A stretch of 44,434 nucleotides of DNA from Pseudomonadota bacterium (lineage in GTDB: Bacteria > Pseudomonadota > Gammaproteobacteria > Burkholderiales > Burkholderiaceae_C): positions 1 to 44,434 of the forward strand of contig JAJZEC010000030.1 of assembly GCA_021805825.1 (NCBI GenBank), written 5' to 3'. The notes under the pieces are model-generated. The model saw nothing but the letters and a program-made list of their open reading frames with translations, was not told the origin of the DNA and did no database searches. Below, piece by piece: positions 1-10,638 of this stretch. Numbering within the stretch: position 1 is the stretch's first letter; the number at the start of each line of letters is the position of its first letter. The position numbers and the translations under genes were made by a program.

Positions 1-283
1 AGTGGCGCATGCGCAGACGCGGATGGCCGAAGCGCTGCTGATACAGGTCGGGACCGCCCAGCCAGCCGCTGAGGAACCAGTACAGCTTGTCGCGCGAGCC
101 GTCGAGGCTCGAAGGGTGGATCGCGCGCAGCTGGGCGTAGACCGGCTCCAGATCCATCAGATCGTAGAAGCGATCGACCAGCGCGCGCACGCCGGCGGAG
201 CCGCCCAGCAGTTCGTAGGGCGTCGCCGCGGTCGGGGAAGCATCGGCCCCGGAGCGGGCCGTGGTGGGTTCGGAAGGATTCAT
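1..283 (-). CDS. Truncated haemoglobin (group II), 3' end outside window
   Basis: Reading the minus strand from an ATG at 283 gives 94 residues before the window edge, so the C-terminus is missing. The peptide contains YELLGGSAGVRALVDRFYD, LRAIHPSSLDGSRDKLYWFL, SGWLGGPDLYQQRFGHPRL and ends in RMRH. These are hallmarks of group II truncated haemoglobins (GlbO/trHbO-like), small haem proteins that bind O2 and are often linked to oxidative or nitrosative stress. The His in the RFGHPRLR stretch is the expected region of the proximal haem ligand. It is the third minus-strand gene after prfC and the FtsX-type permease, about 145 bases downstream of the latter, so it may be co-transcribed or have its own promoter in 284-428. 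The family call is confident; the physiological role is not shown by the sequence. Confidence 0.85.
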   Translation of the reverse strand, partial: MNPSEPTTARSGADASPTAATPYELLGGSAGVRALVDRFYDLMDLEPVYAQLRAIHPSSLDGSRDKLYWFLSGWLGGPDLYQQRFGHPRLRMRH

Positions 284-428
284 GATCGTCTGCAACGGTG
301 CCGCGCGACGCGCTCGGCCGCGCCGGCTGCCGCCATTGTGCCCGCCGCCGGCGGGGCGCCGTTGCGCCTGCGCAAGTTTTCGTGGGCCCGCTGGGCGGGC
401 GGGGCTCAGCCGGGATCCCGCGGCGCCA

Positions 429-2942
429 TCAGGACAAGCCGCGCAACAGCCGCAGCGCGGGCGTGCGCAGCACCCGCCGCAGGCTCAGCCAGCCCGCGGC
501 CAGCGCCAGCAGCGCGCCCCCGAGCGCTCCCAGCGCCAGCCACCAGGGCGGCGGCAGCCAGTGGAAGGCGAACACCCGGCGCGCCAGCAGCCAGGCCGCC
601 GCTTCGGCGCCAAGCGCACCCAGCAGGCCCGCGAGCAGGCCGGTCAGCAGCAGTTCGGCCGCCATGACCCGGCGCAGCAGGCGGTCGGAGGCACCGAGCA
701 CGCGCCACACCGCGGTGTCCCGCTCGCGCTCGCGCCGCCCGAGAAGCAGGCTGGCCGCCAGCACCACGAGGCCGGCACCGATGGCGAAGCCGAACAGCAG
801 CTGCACCGCCGCGCCGACCTGGGCGAGCATGTGGCGCAACTGGCGCATCAGTGCGCTGAAATCGATGATCGTGATGTCGGGAAAGCGCCGCTGCAGCCCG
901 GCGTCGAAGGCGTCGCCCAGGCGCGCCGGCTGGTGGAAGGCGGCCAGCCAGGTGTAGGGCTGGTGCCGCAGCGCGGCCGGCGGCGCGAGCACGAAGAAAT
1001 TGGCGTGCATCGAATTCCAGTCGACCCGGCGCAGGCTGGTGATGGTGGCGCTCCACGACGAGCCGGCGATGTCGAAGCGCAGGCGATCGCCGAGCTTGAG
1101 CCGCAGCGCGCGCGCGATGCCCTGCTCGACCGACAAGCCACGCGCAGCGGCCCCCGCGGTGGCCTGCCAGGAACCGGCGACGATGCGGTTGCCGGGCGGC
1201 AGCCGGGCACTGCTCGACAGGTTCATCTCGCGCTCGATCAGGTTGCGGGCGCGCGCCTCCCGGTAGTCACGCGCGAACACCGCATGACCGTTCACCGCCA
1301 CCAATCGCGCGCGCACCATCGGATACCAGTCGAAGCCATGGATGCCCGCCTCCCGCAGCGCGGCGCGAAAGGCATCGCCTTGCGCAGGCTGCACGTTGAT
1401 GACGAAGCGGTCAGGGGCATCGTCGGGCAGCGAGGACTGCCAGCCGGCCAGCAGCCCCTGGCGCAGCATGCCCACGAGCAGCAGGGCCATCAAGGCCAGC
1501 CCGAGGGCGGTCATCTGCACGACCACCGGTGCGCCGCGCGCCGCCAGTTGGCGCGCGGCCAGCGCGAGCACGCCCGGCCGTCCCTGCGCCAGGCGCCACA
1601 GCAGCGGCAGCGCAGCCGCCGCCAGCCCGGCCAGCAGCAGGCCAACGACGACAAAGGCTCCCAGGCTCAGCCCGGCCAGCTCGGCATTGCCCGACAGCAG
1701 CACCAGCAGCAGGCCGAAGCAGGCGGCACCCAGCGCCGCCTGCAGCGGCGGCCCGGCCGATCCTGCGAGCTGCTGGCGCAGCACGCGCAGCGGCGGCACG
1801 CCAGCCAGCCGGGCCAGCACCGGCAGCGCGAAGCCCAGGAGCAGCGCGGCCATGCTGCCCAGCGCCAGCGCCACCGGCTGCCAGCCCACGGGCCCGAGCT
1901 GGGAGGCGCTGACCCACTGCCGCAGCATGCCGAGCAGCAGCGCCTGCAGGCCCAGGCCGCCGAGGCTGCCGAGCAGTGTGGCACTGGCACCCAGCACCGC
2001 CAGTTCGGCCAGCACCAGGCCGAGCACGCCACGCCGCGTCAGCCCCAGGGCCTTCAGCAAGGCCACCAGCGCCTGGCGTCGGCGGGCAAAGTCGCGTGCC
2101 GCCACCGCCACGGCGACCGCCGCGAGTACCGCGACCAGCAAGGCCACCAGCCGCAGGTAGTCGCCGCCACGGCGCAGGTTGCGGTCGAAGCCGTTGCCGT
2201 CGGCCTGCGGGCTGTGCAGGCGCAGGCCGCGCAATTGCTGCGCGCGGATGCGCGCGCGCGCCCAGTCCGCGTAGGCCGCCAGGGCCTGCGCAGGGCCGTC
2301 CAGTGCGAGGCTGTAGTCGACGCGGCTGGCGGGCTGGATCAGCGCGGTGGCGGGCAGGTCGGCCGCGTTCATCAGCACCCTGGGAGCCAGCCCGGGAATG
2401 CCCGGGCCGCGATCCGGTTCGCCGACGTCCAGCGCGGCGATGCGCAGGCCGCTGCGGCCGAGCTCGATCGGGCCCTGCGCCGGCGCGCCGAGACGGCGCG
2501 CCAGTTGCGGCGCCACCCACACCGTGCCGGGCGCGGGAATGGGCGTCGTCGGCAGCGCCATGCCCGGCGCCGGCGGGCGCAGCTGCAGCCGCCCGAGCAA
2601 GGGGTAGCCTTCCGACACCGCCTTCACCGCCACCAGCTGGCTGCGTCCCTGCGCGCCCGGCCCCAGCGCCATGCTGGCGAACAGCGCGCTGCTGGCATGG
2701 CGCAGCCCGAGCGCGCGCGCATGGGCGAGGAACTCCGGAGGCAGCGGATGGTCGCCCTGCAGCACGAGCCGCCCGCCCAGCAACTGCGCGGCGTCACGCT
2801 GCAGCCCTGCGTGCAGGCGCTGGGCGACGAAACCCACGCCGGACAGCGCGGTGGCGGCGAGCAGCAGCGCCAGCCAGATCAGCCCGAGCTGGGCCGAACG
2901 CAGTTCGGCCCCCAGCAGTCTGGCGTAACCCAGCGGGCGCAT
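429..2942 (-). CDS. FtsX-family ABC transporter permease (YbbP-like)
   Basis: An 837-residue membrane protein starting MRPLGYARLLGAELRS. There is one N-terminal transmembrane helix (about 20-40), a large non-membrane domain (to about 230), a central block of several hydrophobic helices (about 240-480), a second periplasmic domain and three to four C-terminal helices. This is the duplicated FtsX/MacB_PCD architecture of YbbP-type permeases of about 800 residues, thought to move lipophilic molecules or to act mechanically on the envelope. Such permeases normally pair with a YbbA/LolD-type ATPase, but none is present next to it here: the upstream neighbour is prfC (15 bases away, same strand). 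The ATPase must be encoded elsewhere, or beyond the window past the haemoglobin gene. Substrate unknown. Confidence 0.85.
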   Translation of the reverse strand: MRPLGYARLLGAELRSAQLGLIWLALLLAATALSGVGFVAQRLHAGLQRDAAQLLGGRLVLQGDHPLPPEFLAHARALGLRHASSALFASMALGPGAQGRSQLVAVKAVSEGYPLLGRLQLRPPAPGMALPTTPIPAPGTVWVAPQLARRLGAPAQGPIELGRSGLRIAALDVGEPDRGPGIPGLAPRVLMNAADLPATALIQPASRVDYSLALDGPAQALAAYADWARARIRAQQLRGLRLHSPQADGNGFDRNLRRGGDYLRLVALLVAVLAAVAVAVAARDFARRRQALVALLKALGLTRRGVLGLVLAELAVLGASATLLGSLGGLGLQALLLGMLRQWVSASQLGPVGWQPVALALGSMAALLLGFALPVLARLAGVPPLRVLRQQLAGSAGPPLQAALGAACFGLLLVLLSGNAELAGLSLGAFVVVGLLLAGLAAAALPLLWRLAQGRPGVLALAARQLAARGAPVVVQMTALGLALMALLLVGMLRQGLLAGWQSSLPDDAPDRFVINVQPAQGDAFRAALREAGIHGFDWYPMVRARLVAVNGHAVFARDYREARARNLIEREMNLSSSARLPPGNRIVAGSWQATAGAAARGLSVEQGIARALRLKLGDRLRFDIAGSSWSATITSLRRVDWNSMHANFFVLAPPAALRHQPYTWLAAFHQPARLGDAFDAGLQRRFPDITIIDFSALMRQLRHMLAQVGAAVQLLFGFAIGAGLVVLAASLLLGRRERERDTAVWRVLGASDRLLRRVMAAELLLTGLLAGLLGALGAEAAAWLLARRVFAFHWLPPPWWLALGALGGALLALAAGWLSLRRVLRTPALRLLRGLS

Positions 2943-2957
2943 GGCGGAGGCGGCTCC

Positions 2958-4595
2958 TCAGGCCACGAGATCGGTCTGGAACACCCGGCCGGCGTGCTCG
3001 CGCAGGGCGTGGAAGGCCACCTGCGGCCAGCGCTCCTGCAGAACCCGCAGTTCGGCAGCGTGCGCCAGCAGCACGGCCGGAGCGTCGACCACGTCGTGGG
3101 CGATGCGGTGGGCGTTCTCGTCGAGGAAGCGCTTGAAGTCGCGCTCGTCCTCGCAGTGCACCCAGCGCGCGACTCGGTAGGGGGTGGGCGCCAGCCGCGC
3201 GGCGACGTTGTATTCCCCGCGCAGGCGGTGCAGCACGACATCGAACTGCAGAGCCCCCACCGCGCCGAGCAGCAGGCTGCCGCCGAGTTGCGGGCGGAAC
3301 ACCTGGATCGCCCCCTCCTCGCCGAGTTGCATCAGCCCGGTGCGCAATTGCTTGCTGCGCAGCGGATCGGCGATCTCGACGGCCTGGAACAGCTCGGGGG
3401 CGAAGAAGGGCAGGCCGGTGAACTGCAGGTTGTCGCCCTCGCTCAGGGTGTCGCCCAGGCGCAGGGTGCCGTGGTTCGGAATGCCGATGATGTCCCCGGC
3501 CCACGCCTCCTCGAGCAACTCGCGGCGCTGCGACATGAAGGCCACCACGGTGTTCGGCCGGATGTCCTTGCCGCTGCGCACCACACGCAGCCGCATGCCG
3601 CGGCTGAACTGCCCGGAGCACACGCGCACGAAGGCGATGCGGTCGCGATGCGCCGGATCCATGTTGGCCTGGATCTTGAACACCAGGCCGCTGAAGCGCG
3701 GCTCCTCGGGGCGCACCACGCGCTGCAGCGCCGGCCGCGGCTGCGGCGCCGGCGCCAGGTCGACGAGGGCGTCGAGCACCTCGCGCACGCCGAAGTTGTT
3801 GATCGCCGAGCCGAAGAACAACGGCGACTGGCGGCCAGCGCGAAAAGCCTCGACGTCGAGCTCGGCGGTGGCCTCGCGCAACAGCTCGAGCTCCTGCTGC
3901 GCGCGCTCGTCGTCGGCCCCGAAGCGCCGCGCCAGCTCGGGGTTGCGCAGGCCTTCGATGATCTCGTCGCCGGAGTCGTCGAGACGATCCTCGCCGGCGC
4001 GGAACACCCGCATGCGGTCGCGCCGCAGATCGAGCACACCGTGGAAGTTCTTGCCCATGCCGACCGGCCAGCTCAGCGGCACGGCGTCCATGCCCAGGTG
4101 GCGTTCGATCTCGTCCATCAGATCCAGCGGCGCGCGCACCTCACGATCCATCTTGTTGACGAAGGTGATGATCGGCGTGTTGCGCGCGCGGCAGACCTCG
4201 AGCAGCCGCAGCGTCTGCGCCTCCACGCCGTTGGCGGCGTCGATCACCATCAATGCCGCATCGACTGCGGTCAGCACGCGGTAGGTGTCCTCGGAAAAGT
4301 CCTGGTGGCCCGGGGTGTCGAGCAGGTTGATCACGCAATCGCGCCACTCCATCTGCATCACCGACGAAGCCACCGAGATGCCGCGCTGCTTCTCGATCTC
4401 CATCCAGTCCGAGGTCGCGTGGCGGCTGGCCTTGCGCGCCTTCACCGAGCCGGCGATCTGGATCGCCCCGGAGAACAGCAGCAGCTTTTCGGTCAGCGTG
4501 GTCTTGCCGGCGTCGGGGTGGGAGATGATGGCGAAGGTCCGCCTGCGCCGGATGGCCCGGTCGGCGTCGTGGAGGGCAGTGCTGCTGGTGGACAT
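2958..4595 (-). CDS. prfC: Peptide chain release factor 3 (RF3)
   Basis: A 545-residue translational GTPase that removes RF1/RF2 from the ribosome after termination. The G1 loop is SHPDAGKTT (residues 25-33), G3 is DTPGH (93-97) and G4 is NKMD (147-150), followed by elongation-factor-like domains II and III. A conserved RF3 phrase, TRKASRHATSDWME-like (SVKARKASRHATSDWME), lies at about 50-66. E. coli RF3 is 529 residues, so length is normal. I chose the ATG at 4595 (MSTSSTALHDADRAI) because RF3 homology begins just after it; a further in-frame start exists at 4640. It is the first of three minus-strand genes (prfC, FtsX permease, haemoglobin) and diverges from the peptide transporter operon. 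Confidence 0.95.
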   Translation of the reverse strand: MSTSSTALHDADRAIRRRRTFAIISHPDAGKTTLTEKLLLFSGAIQIAGSVKARKASRHATSDWMEIEKQRGISVASSVMQMEWRDCVINLLDTPGHQDFSEDTYRVLTAVDAALMVIDAANGVEAQTLRLLEVCRARNTPIITFVNKMDREVRAPLDLMDEIERHLGMDAVPLSWPVGMGKNFHGVLDLRRDRMRVFRAGEDRLDDSGDEIIEGLRNPELARRFGADDERAQQELELLREATAELDVEAFRAGRQSPLFFGSAINNFGVREVLDALVDLAPAPQPRPALQRVVRPEEPRFSGLVFKIQANMDPAHRDRIAFVRVCSGQFSRGMRLRVVRSGKDIRPNTVVAFMSQRRELLEEAWAGDIIGIPNHGTLRLGDTLSEGDNLQFTGLPFFAPELFQAVEIADPLRSKQLRTGLMQLGEEGAIQVFRPQLGGSLLLGAVGALQFDVVLHRLRGEYNVAARLAPTPYRVARWVHCEDERDFKRFLDENAHRIAHDVVDAPAVLLAHAAELRVLQERWPQVAFHALREHAGRVFQTDLVA

Positions 4596-4782
4596 CGGGC
4601 ACTCGGCTGGGTGGTTGCGGGCCCGCAGCGGCAAGCCCACCGAACCTTTCAGTGTATATCTATCGCGGGCCGTGCGGAGCGGTTCGCCACGGCTGGCGGC
4701 GCCATGCCTCCGCCCAAGGAATCATTTCCGACATTCAGTGGGGGAAAGCTCCTGTCGGATGCAATCGGTTACATGCCCGACT

Positions 4783-4810
4783 TATAGTGGACTATCGATG
4801 CTTTGCATCG
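4783..4810 (+). promoter_or_regulatory. Possible -10 box and inverted repeat in the leader of the peptide transporter operon
   Basis: The 245-base gap between prfC and the transporter contains TATAGT at 4783-4788, similar to a sigma-70 -10 element. Directly after it is a perfect 6-bp inverted repeat, CGATGC-TTT-GCATCG (4796-4810), about 30 bases before the ATG at 4841. No convincing -35 hexamer is seen at the right distance. It could be an operator or a small leader hairpin. Function is inferred only from position. Confidence 0.3.
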
Positions 4811-4840
4811 GCCGCCGTGCCAACCGCCGAGCCAACCGCC

Positions 4841-6490
4841 ATGCCCGAAGCCCACTGCTCCTCGTCACGACGCGCCCCGCGCGCCGCCCATAGGGTCCTG
4901 CTGGCCCTGGCCGCGCTGGCCGGGGTTCTCGGCAGCGCCTGGGCGGCGGCGCCCGCCGGCCCCAAGGCCCTGGTCTACTGCTCGGAGTCCAACCCGGTGG
5001 GCCTGCAGCCGGCGCTGCAGTCCGACGGCGCGAGCTTCGATGCCAGTTCGCGCGCGCTGTTCTCCCGCCTGGTCGTCCAGCAAGCGGGCAGCGCGGCGCT
5101 GGTTCCCGGCCTGGCCACCGCGTGGGAAGTCTCGCGCGACGGCCGCACCTACCTGTTTCATCTGCGCGAGGGGGTTCGCTTCCATAGCAATTTCGGCTTC
5201 CAGCCCACGCGTGCCTTCAATGCCGACGACGTGGTGTTCACCTTCGCCCGCATGCTCGACCCCGCGCACCCCTACCACCAAGTGTCCAACGGCAGCTACG
5301 TGTACTTCCACAGCATGGGGCTGAACCGCGCGCTGCGCTCGATCGACAAGGTCGACGACCATACGGTGCGCTTCGTGCTGCGCGAGCCCAATGCCGCCTT
5401 CCCGGCCGACCTGTCGATGGACTTCAGCTCGATCAACTCGGCCGAGTACGCAGCGTGGCTGGCCGCCCGCGGCCGCAAGCAGGATCTGGATCTCAAGCCC
5501 ATCGGCACCGGGCCTTTCGAGCTGGTTTCCTATCAGCCCGATGCGATGCTGCGCTACCGTGCCTTCGCCGCCTACTGGCGGGGCCGCCCGCCGCTCGACC
5601 AGCTGGTGTTCGCGATCGTTCCCGACGCCTCGGTACGCTGGGCCAAGCTGCGCGCCGGGGAATGCCAGATGATGGCTGCGCCGAACCCCGCCGACCTGCC
5701 GGCGATGCGCGCCGATCCGTCGATCCGCCTGGCTCCTGGTGGACCGGCGCTGAACGTGACCTACGTGGCCTTCAACACCCAAAGGCCCCCGCTGAACGAC
5801 CTGCGGGTGCGCAAGGCGCTGTACCTGGCCATCGACAAGAAGACCATCGTCGACGCCGTGTACGGCGGGCAGGCGGTGCCGGCGGTGAACCCGCTGGCGC
5901 CAGCGGTGTGGGGCTACGACCCCAGCATCGCCGACCTCCCCCACGACCCCGCCGGCGCGCGCCGGTTGCTGGCCGAGGCCGGCTACCCCAAGGGGCTCGA
6001 TCTGGAGCTTTCGGCGATGTCGATCGCCCGCCCCTACCTGCCCGATGCCCGGCGCATGGCCGTGATGATCCAGTCCGACTGGGAGCGCATCGGCGTGCAT
6101 GCCCGCGTCAGCACCTTCGAGTGGGGCGAATACCTGCGGCGCCTGGCTTCGGGCAGCCATCAGGCCGCGTTGATGGGCTGGAGCGCCGACAACAGCGACC
6201 CTGACAATTTCCTCGGCACCCTGCTGAGCTGCACAGGCGTGCACACCCAGCAGAATCCGGCGAATTTCTGCGACGCCCGGTATCAGGCGCTGGTCGACAG
6301 TGCGCTGCGCACCACCGACCGGGCCCAGCGCGCGCGCCTGTACGCGCAGGCCCAGCAGCGCTTCCACCTCCTGCTGCCCTGGGTGCCGATGGCCCATACC
6401 ACGCTGCTGGTGCCGATGTCGGTGCGGGTGCGCGGCTATGTCGCATCGCCGGCCGGGGTGCACGACTTCTCCACCACCCGCATCGACTGA
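4841..6490 (+). CDS. dppA: Peptide ABC transporter, periplasmic substrate-binding protein (family 5)
   Basis: A 549-residue solute-binding protein. The N-terminus MPEAHCSSSRRAPRAAHR is followed by a hydrophobic stretch ending in AWAAA, a typical Sec signal peptide with cleavage near residue 36. The mature part shows SBP_bac_5 features: SEGPKALVYCSESNPVGLQ-like start, GLATAWEVSRDGRTYLFHLR, VRFHSNFGF, FNADDVVFTFARMLDP and GTGPFELVSYQ. The ATG at 4841 was chosen because it places the signal peptide correctly; the reading frame is open further upstream. It is the first gene of a five-gene plus-strand operon with two permeases and two ATPases, the dppABCDF order. Dipeptide or oligopeptide uptake is the family expectation; haem, glutathione or other peptide-like ligands cannot be excluded. 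Confidence 0.9.
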   Translation: MPEAHCSSSRRAPRAAHRVLLALAALAGVLGSAWAAAPAGPKALVYCSESNPVGLQPALQSDGASFDASSRALFSRLVVQQAGSAALVPGLATAWEVSRDGRTYLFHLREGVRFHSNFGFQPTRAFNADDVVFTFARMLDPAHPYHQVSNGSYVYFHSMGLNRALRSIDKVDDHTVRFVLREPNAAFPADLSMDFSSINSAEYAAWLAARGRKQDLDLKPIGTGPFELVSYQPDAMLRYRAFAAYWRGRPPLDQLVFAIVPDASVRWAKLRAGECQMMAAPNPADLPAMRADPSIRLAPGGPALNVTYVAFNTQRPPLNDLRVRKALYLAIDKKTIVDAVYGGQAVPAVNPLAPAVWGYDPSIADLPHDPAGARRLLAEAGYPKGLDLELSAMSIARPYLPDARRMAVMIQSDWERIGVHARVSTFEWGEYLRRLASGSHQAALMGWSADNSDPDNFLGTLLSCTGVHTQQNPANFCDARYQALVDSALRTTDRAQRARLYAQAQQRFHLLLPWVPMAHTTLLVPMSVRVRGYVASPAGVHDFSTTRID

Positions 6491-6536
6491 ACAGCCGCAG
6501 CCCCCTACCCGCCCCGCGCTGGCCGATGGAAACCCG

Positions 6537-7547
6537 ATGATTGCCTACGTTCTACGGCGCTTGCTGCTGCTCTTGCCCGCGCTTGCCGGCCTGAGCCTGC
6601 TGAGCTTCGCGCTGATCCACCTGATCCCCGGCGACCCGGTGGAGGCGATGGCCGGCGCGCGCGGGCTCGACGCCGGCGAACACCTGCGCCTGCTGCGCCA
6701 GCTCCGGCTCGACCTGCCGCTGCCGCAGCAATTCCTCCACTACCTGGGCGGAGTGCTCGGCGGCAGCTTCGGCACCTCCTACTTCACCCACAACGCGGTG
6801 CTCGCCGAATTCCTGCAACGCCTGCCGGCCACGCTGGAGCTGAGCGCGGCGGCGATGCTGCTGGCGATCGCCGTCGGACTGCCGGCCGGGATCGCCGCCG
6901 CGCTGCACCGCGGGCGCTGGCCGGATCATGCGTTGATGAGCGCCTGCCTGGCCGGCAACGCGCTGCCGGTGTTCTGGTGGGGCATGCTGCTGATGCTGGT
7001 GTTCTCGGTGCAACTCGGCTGGACACCGGTGTCGGGACGGCTGTCCCCGCTGCTGTGGGTCGAGCCGCGCAGCGGCTTCCTGCTGTGGGACGCGTGGCGG
7101 GCCGGTGACTTTGCCGCCCTGGGCGACGCCTTGCGCCACATGCTGCTGCCGGCCGTGGTGCTGGCCACCGTGCCGCTGGCGGTGATCGCGCGCATGACGC
7201 GCTCGGCCTTGCTCGAGGTGCTCGGCGCCGGCTACGTGCGTGCCGCGCGCGCCCGGGGGCTCTCGCCGCGCAGGGTAGTGTGGGTGCATGCGCTGCGCAA
7301 CGCCTTGCTGCCGGTGGTCACGGTCACCGGGCTGCAGATCGGCACCCTGCTGGGTGGCGCGATCCTGACCGAGACCATCTTCTCCTGGCCGGGAATCGGG
7401 CAGTGGATGGTGCAGGCCATCCACCTGCGCGACTATCCGGTGCTGCAGGGCGCCGTGCTGCTGGTCGGCGCGATGGTGCTGGTCGTGCATCTGCTGGTCG
7501 ACCTCAGCTATGCCCTGCTCAACCCGCGCATCCGCCATGAATCCTGA
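6537..7547 (+). CDS. dppB: Peptide ABC transporter permease, DppB-like
   Basis: A 336-residue inner-membrane protein starting MIAYVLRRLLLLLPALAG. The first transmembrane helix is followed by the family phrase LIHLIPGDPVEAMAG and a short extracytoplasmic segment. Further helices and the permease EAA loop follow, around YVRAARARGLSPRRVVWVHA, which docks on the ATPases. The C-terminal LTETIFSWPGIGQWMVQAI motif is typical of DppB/OppB. The start lies 46 bases after the binding-protein stop, and its end overlaps dppC by 11 bases, indicating translational coupling. Length is normal for the family. Confidence 0.92.
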   Translation: MIAYVLRRLLLLLPALAGLSLLSFALIHLIPGDPVEAMAGARGLDAGEHLRLLRQLRLDLPLPQQFLHYLGGVLGGSFGTSYFTHNAVLAEFLQRLPATLELSAAAMLLAIAVGLPAGIAAALHRGRWPDHALMSACLAGNALPVFWWGMLLMLVFSVQLGWTPVSGRLSPLLWVEPRSGFLLWDAWRAGDFAALGDALRHMLLPAVVLATVPLAVIARMTRSALLEVLGAGYVRAARARGLSPRRVVWVHALRNALLPVVTVTGLQIGTLLGGAILTETIFSWPGIGQWMVQAIHLRDYPVLQGAVLLVGAMVLVVHLLVDLSYALLNPRIRHES

Positions 7548-8424
7548 AGCCGCCGAGGCTCCGGCCGCGCCCATGCGCTGGCCCCTGCTGCGCCACCTCG
7601 CACGCAATCCGGGCGGGCGCATCGGGGCGCTGATCGCCCTGCCGGTACTGCTGTGCGCGGTGCTGGCGCCCTGGCTGGCGCCGCACCCGCCGCTGGCACA
7701 GCAGCCGGGGTACATCCTGCATCCCCCGGCCTGGCTGGCCGGCGGCAGCTGGGCGCATCCGCTGGGCACCGACAGCGTGGGGCGCGACCTGCTGTCACGC
7801 CTTCTGATGGGATGCAGGCTCTCGCTGCTGACCGCCTGCGCGGTGGTCGCCTTCTCGATGCCCACCGGCGTCGCGCTGGGGCTGCTCGCCGGCTACTGCC
7901 GCGGCTGGGTGGACGCCCTGGTGATGCGCGCGGTCGACATCCTGCTCGCCCTGCCCGGGCTGCTGCTGGCCATCGCGATGGTCGCCGTGCTCGGGCCCAG
8001 CCTGCGCAACGCCGTGCTCGCCACCGTGCTCGTCGCGCTGCCCGGCTACGTGCGCCTGGCACGGGCCTCGGTGCTGGCCGAGGCCGGCAAGGACTACGTC
8101 ACCGCCACCCGCATGACCGGAGCCGGCCCGCTGCACCTGATGCTGCGCACCCTGCTGCCGAATGCGCTGGCGCCGGTCATCGTGCAGGCCACGCTGGGCT
8201 TCTCGACCGCGGTGATCGAGGTTGCCGCGCTGGGTTTCCTCGGGCTGGGCGCGCAGCCACCGAGCCCCGAATGGGGCACGATGCTCGCCGAGTCGATGGC
8301 CTTCCTGCAAAGCGCCTGGTGGGCGGTAGCCTTCCCGGGACTGGCGATCTTCGTCACCGTGCTGGCCTGCAACCTGATCGGCGATGCCCTGCGCGACGCC
8401 CTCGACCCCAGGCTGCGCAACTGA
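7537..8424 (+). CDS. dppC: Peptide ABC transporter permease, DppC-like
   Basis: A 295-residue permease, second membrane subunit of the importer. It has an N-terminal cytoplasmic tail and transmembrane helix, then HPLGTDSVGRDLLSRLLMG (about 70-90), a signature of the DppC/OppC N-terminal region. The EAA loop is near KDYVTATRMTGAGPLHLMLR, and GFLGLGAQPPSPEWGTML is another strong DppC motif. The ATG at 7537 (MNPEAAEAP) overlaps the end of dppB by 11 bases, and I prefer it over an earlier in-frame start at 7510 inside dppB. The next gene, dppD, begins 7 bases after its stop. Confidence 0.92.
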   Translation: MNPEAAEAPAAPMRWPLLRHLARNPGGRIGALIALPVLLCAVLAPWLAPHPPLAQQPGYILHPPAWLAGGSWAHPLGTDSVGRDLLSRLLMGCRLSLLTACAVVAFSMPTGVALGLLAGYCRGWVDALVMRAVDILLALPGLLLAIAMVAVLGPSLRNAVLATVLVALPGYVRLARASVLAEAGKDYVTATRMTGAGPLHLMLRTLLPNALAPVIVQATLGFSTAVIEVAALGFLGLGAQPPSPEWGTMLAESMAFLQSAWWAVAFPGLAIFVTVLACNLIGDALRDALDPRLRN

Positions 8425-8431
8425 GCCCGCG

Positions 8432-9480
8432 ATGCCCGAGACCGCCATGCCTGGAGGCACGCAGGGCCCGATGCTGCTGGCCGTCGAGCGATTGTCGCTG
8501 CGGCTGCCGGCCACGCCTGCGCCGGCGCGCGTGCTGCGCGACGTCAGCCTGCAACTGCGCCCGGCCGAGGTGCTGGGCGTCGTCGGGGAATCCGGCAGCG
8601 GCAAGAGCATGACCGCGCTGGCGCTGATGGATCTGCTCGAGCCGGGCGCGCAAGTGCAGGCCGCGCGCATGGACTTCGCCGGCGCCGACCTGCTGCGCAT
8701 GCCCGCCCGGGATCGCGCGGGGCTGCGCGGCGGCGCGATGGCGATGATCTTCCAGGAGCCGATGAGCAGCCTGAATCCGGCCTTCACCGTAGGCTGGCAG
8801 CTCGATGAATGCTTGCGGCTGCACGGCGGCGGCGATCGGCGCGAGCGCCGCGCCCGCGCGCTCGAACTGCTGCGCCAGGTCGGCATCGCCGCACCGGAGC
8901 AGCGCCTGCGTGCGTGGCCGCACCAGCTTTCGGGGGGCATGTGCCAGCGCGTGATGATGGCCATGGCGCTGGCCGGGAACCCGCGGCTGCTGATCGCCGA
9001 CGAGCCCACGACAGCCCTCGACGTGACCATCCAGGCGCAGATCGTGCAATTGCTGCTCGAGCTGCAGGCGCATCGGGGCATGGGCCTGCTGTTCATCAGC
9101 CACGACCTCGCGCTGGTCGCGCAGTGCGCGCACCGCGTCAGCGTGCTCTACGCAGGCGAGGTGGTCGAAAGCGGCGGGGCCGCGCAGGTGCTGGGCACGC
9201 CGCGCCATCCCTACACCGAAGCCTTGCTGGGCGCACTGCCGGAGCGCTGCGGCGGCGCGCGCAGGCTGCGCGCGCTGCCCGGCCTGGTTCCCGCGGCCGC
9301 CGCGGAGCTGCCCGGCTGCCGCCTGGCGCCGCGCTGCCCGCGTGCCCGCCGTTTCTGCCATGCCCACGCTCCGGCGCTGGGCGGCGACGCGCAACAGCCT
9401 GCGCGCTGCTTCTTCCCCCTGCACGGGACGCCGGCACCCGTCCTCGCCGACGCGGGAGCCGGCGCCATGCGGCCATCCTG

Positions 9481-9481
<1 letters not shown>
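8432..9481 (+). CDS. dppD: Peptide ABC transporter ATP-binding protein, DppD-like
   Basis: A 349-residue cytoplasmic ATPase that powers the importer. Visible motifs are Walker A GESGSGKSM, the Q-loop FQEPMSSLNP, the ABC signature LSGGMCQRV, Walker B LLIADEPTTALD and the switch His in LFISHDLALV. The C-terminal oligopeptide-transporter extension carries the expected cysteines (CRLAPRCPRARRFCHAH), which in DppD/DppF-type ATPases can bind an Fe-S cluster. The ATG at 8432 is 7 bases after dppC, and its TGA overlaps the dppF ATG (TGATG), so the two ATPases are probably translated in a coupled way and form a heterodimer. Confidence 0.92.
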
Positions 9482-10626
<1,145 letters not shown>

Positions 10627-10638
10627 AGGGCCGATCGC

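Noticed and set aside
261-4787. Very long plus-strand reading frame of 1508 codons
   Set aside because: It is antisense to the FtsX-type permease and RF3, is dominated by Gln, Arg, Ala and Gly, and has no recognisable domain. Long open antisense frames are expected in GC-rich DNA.
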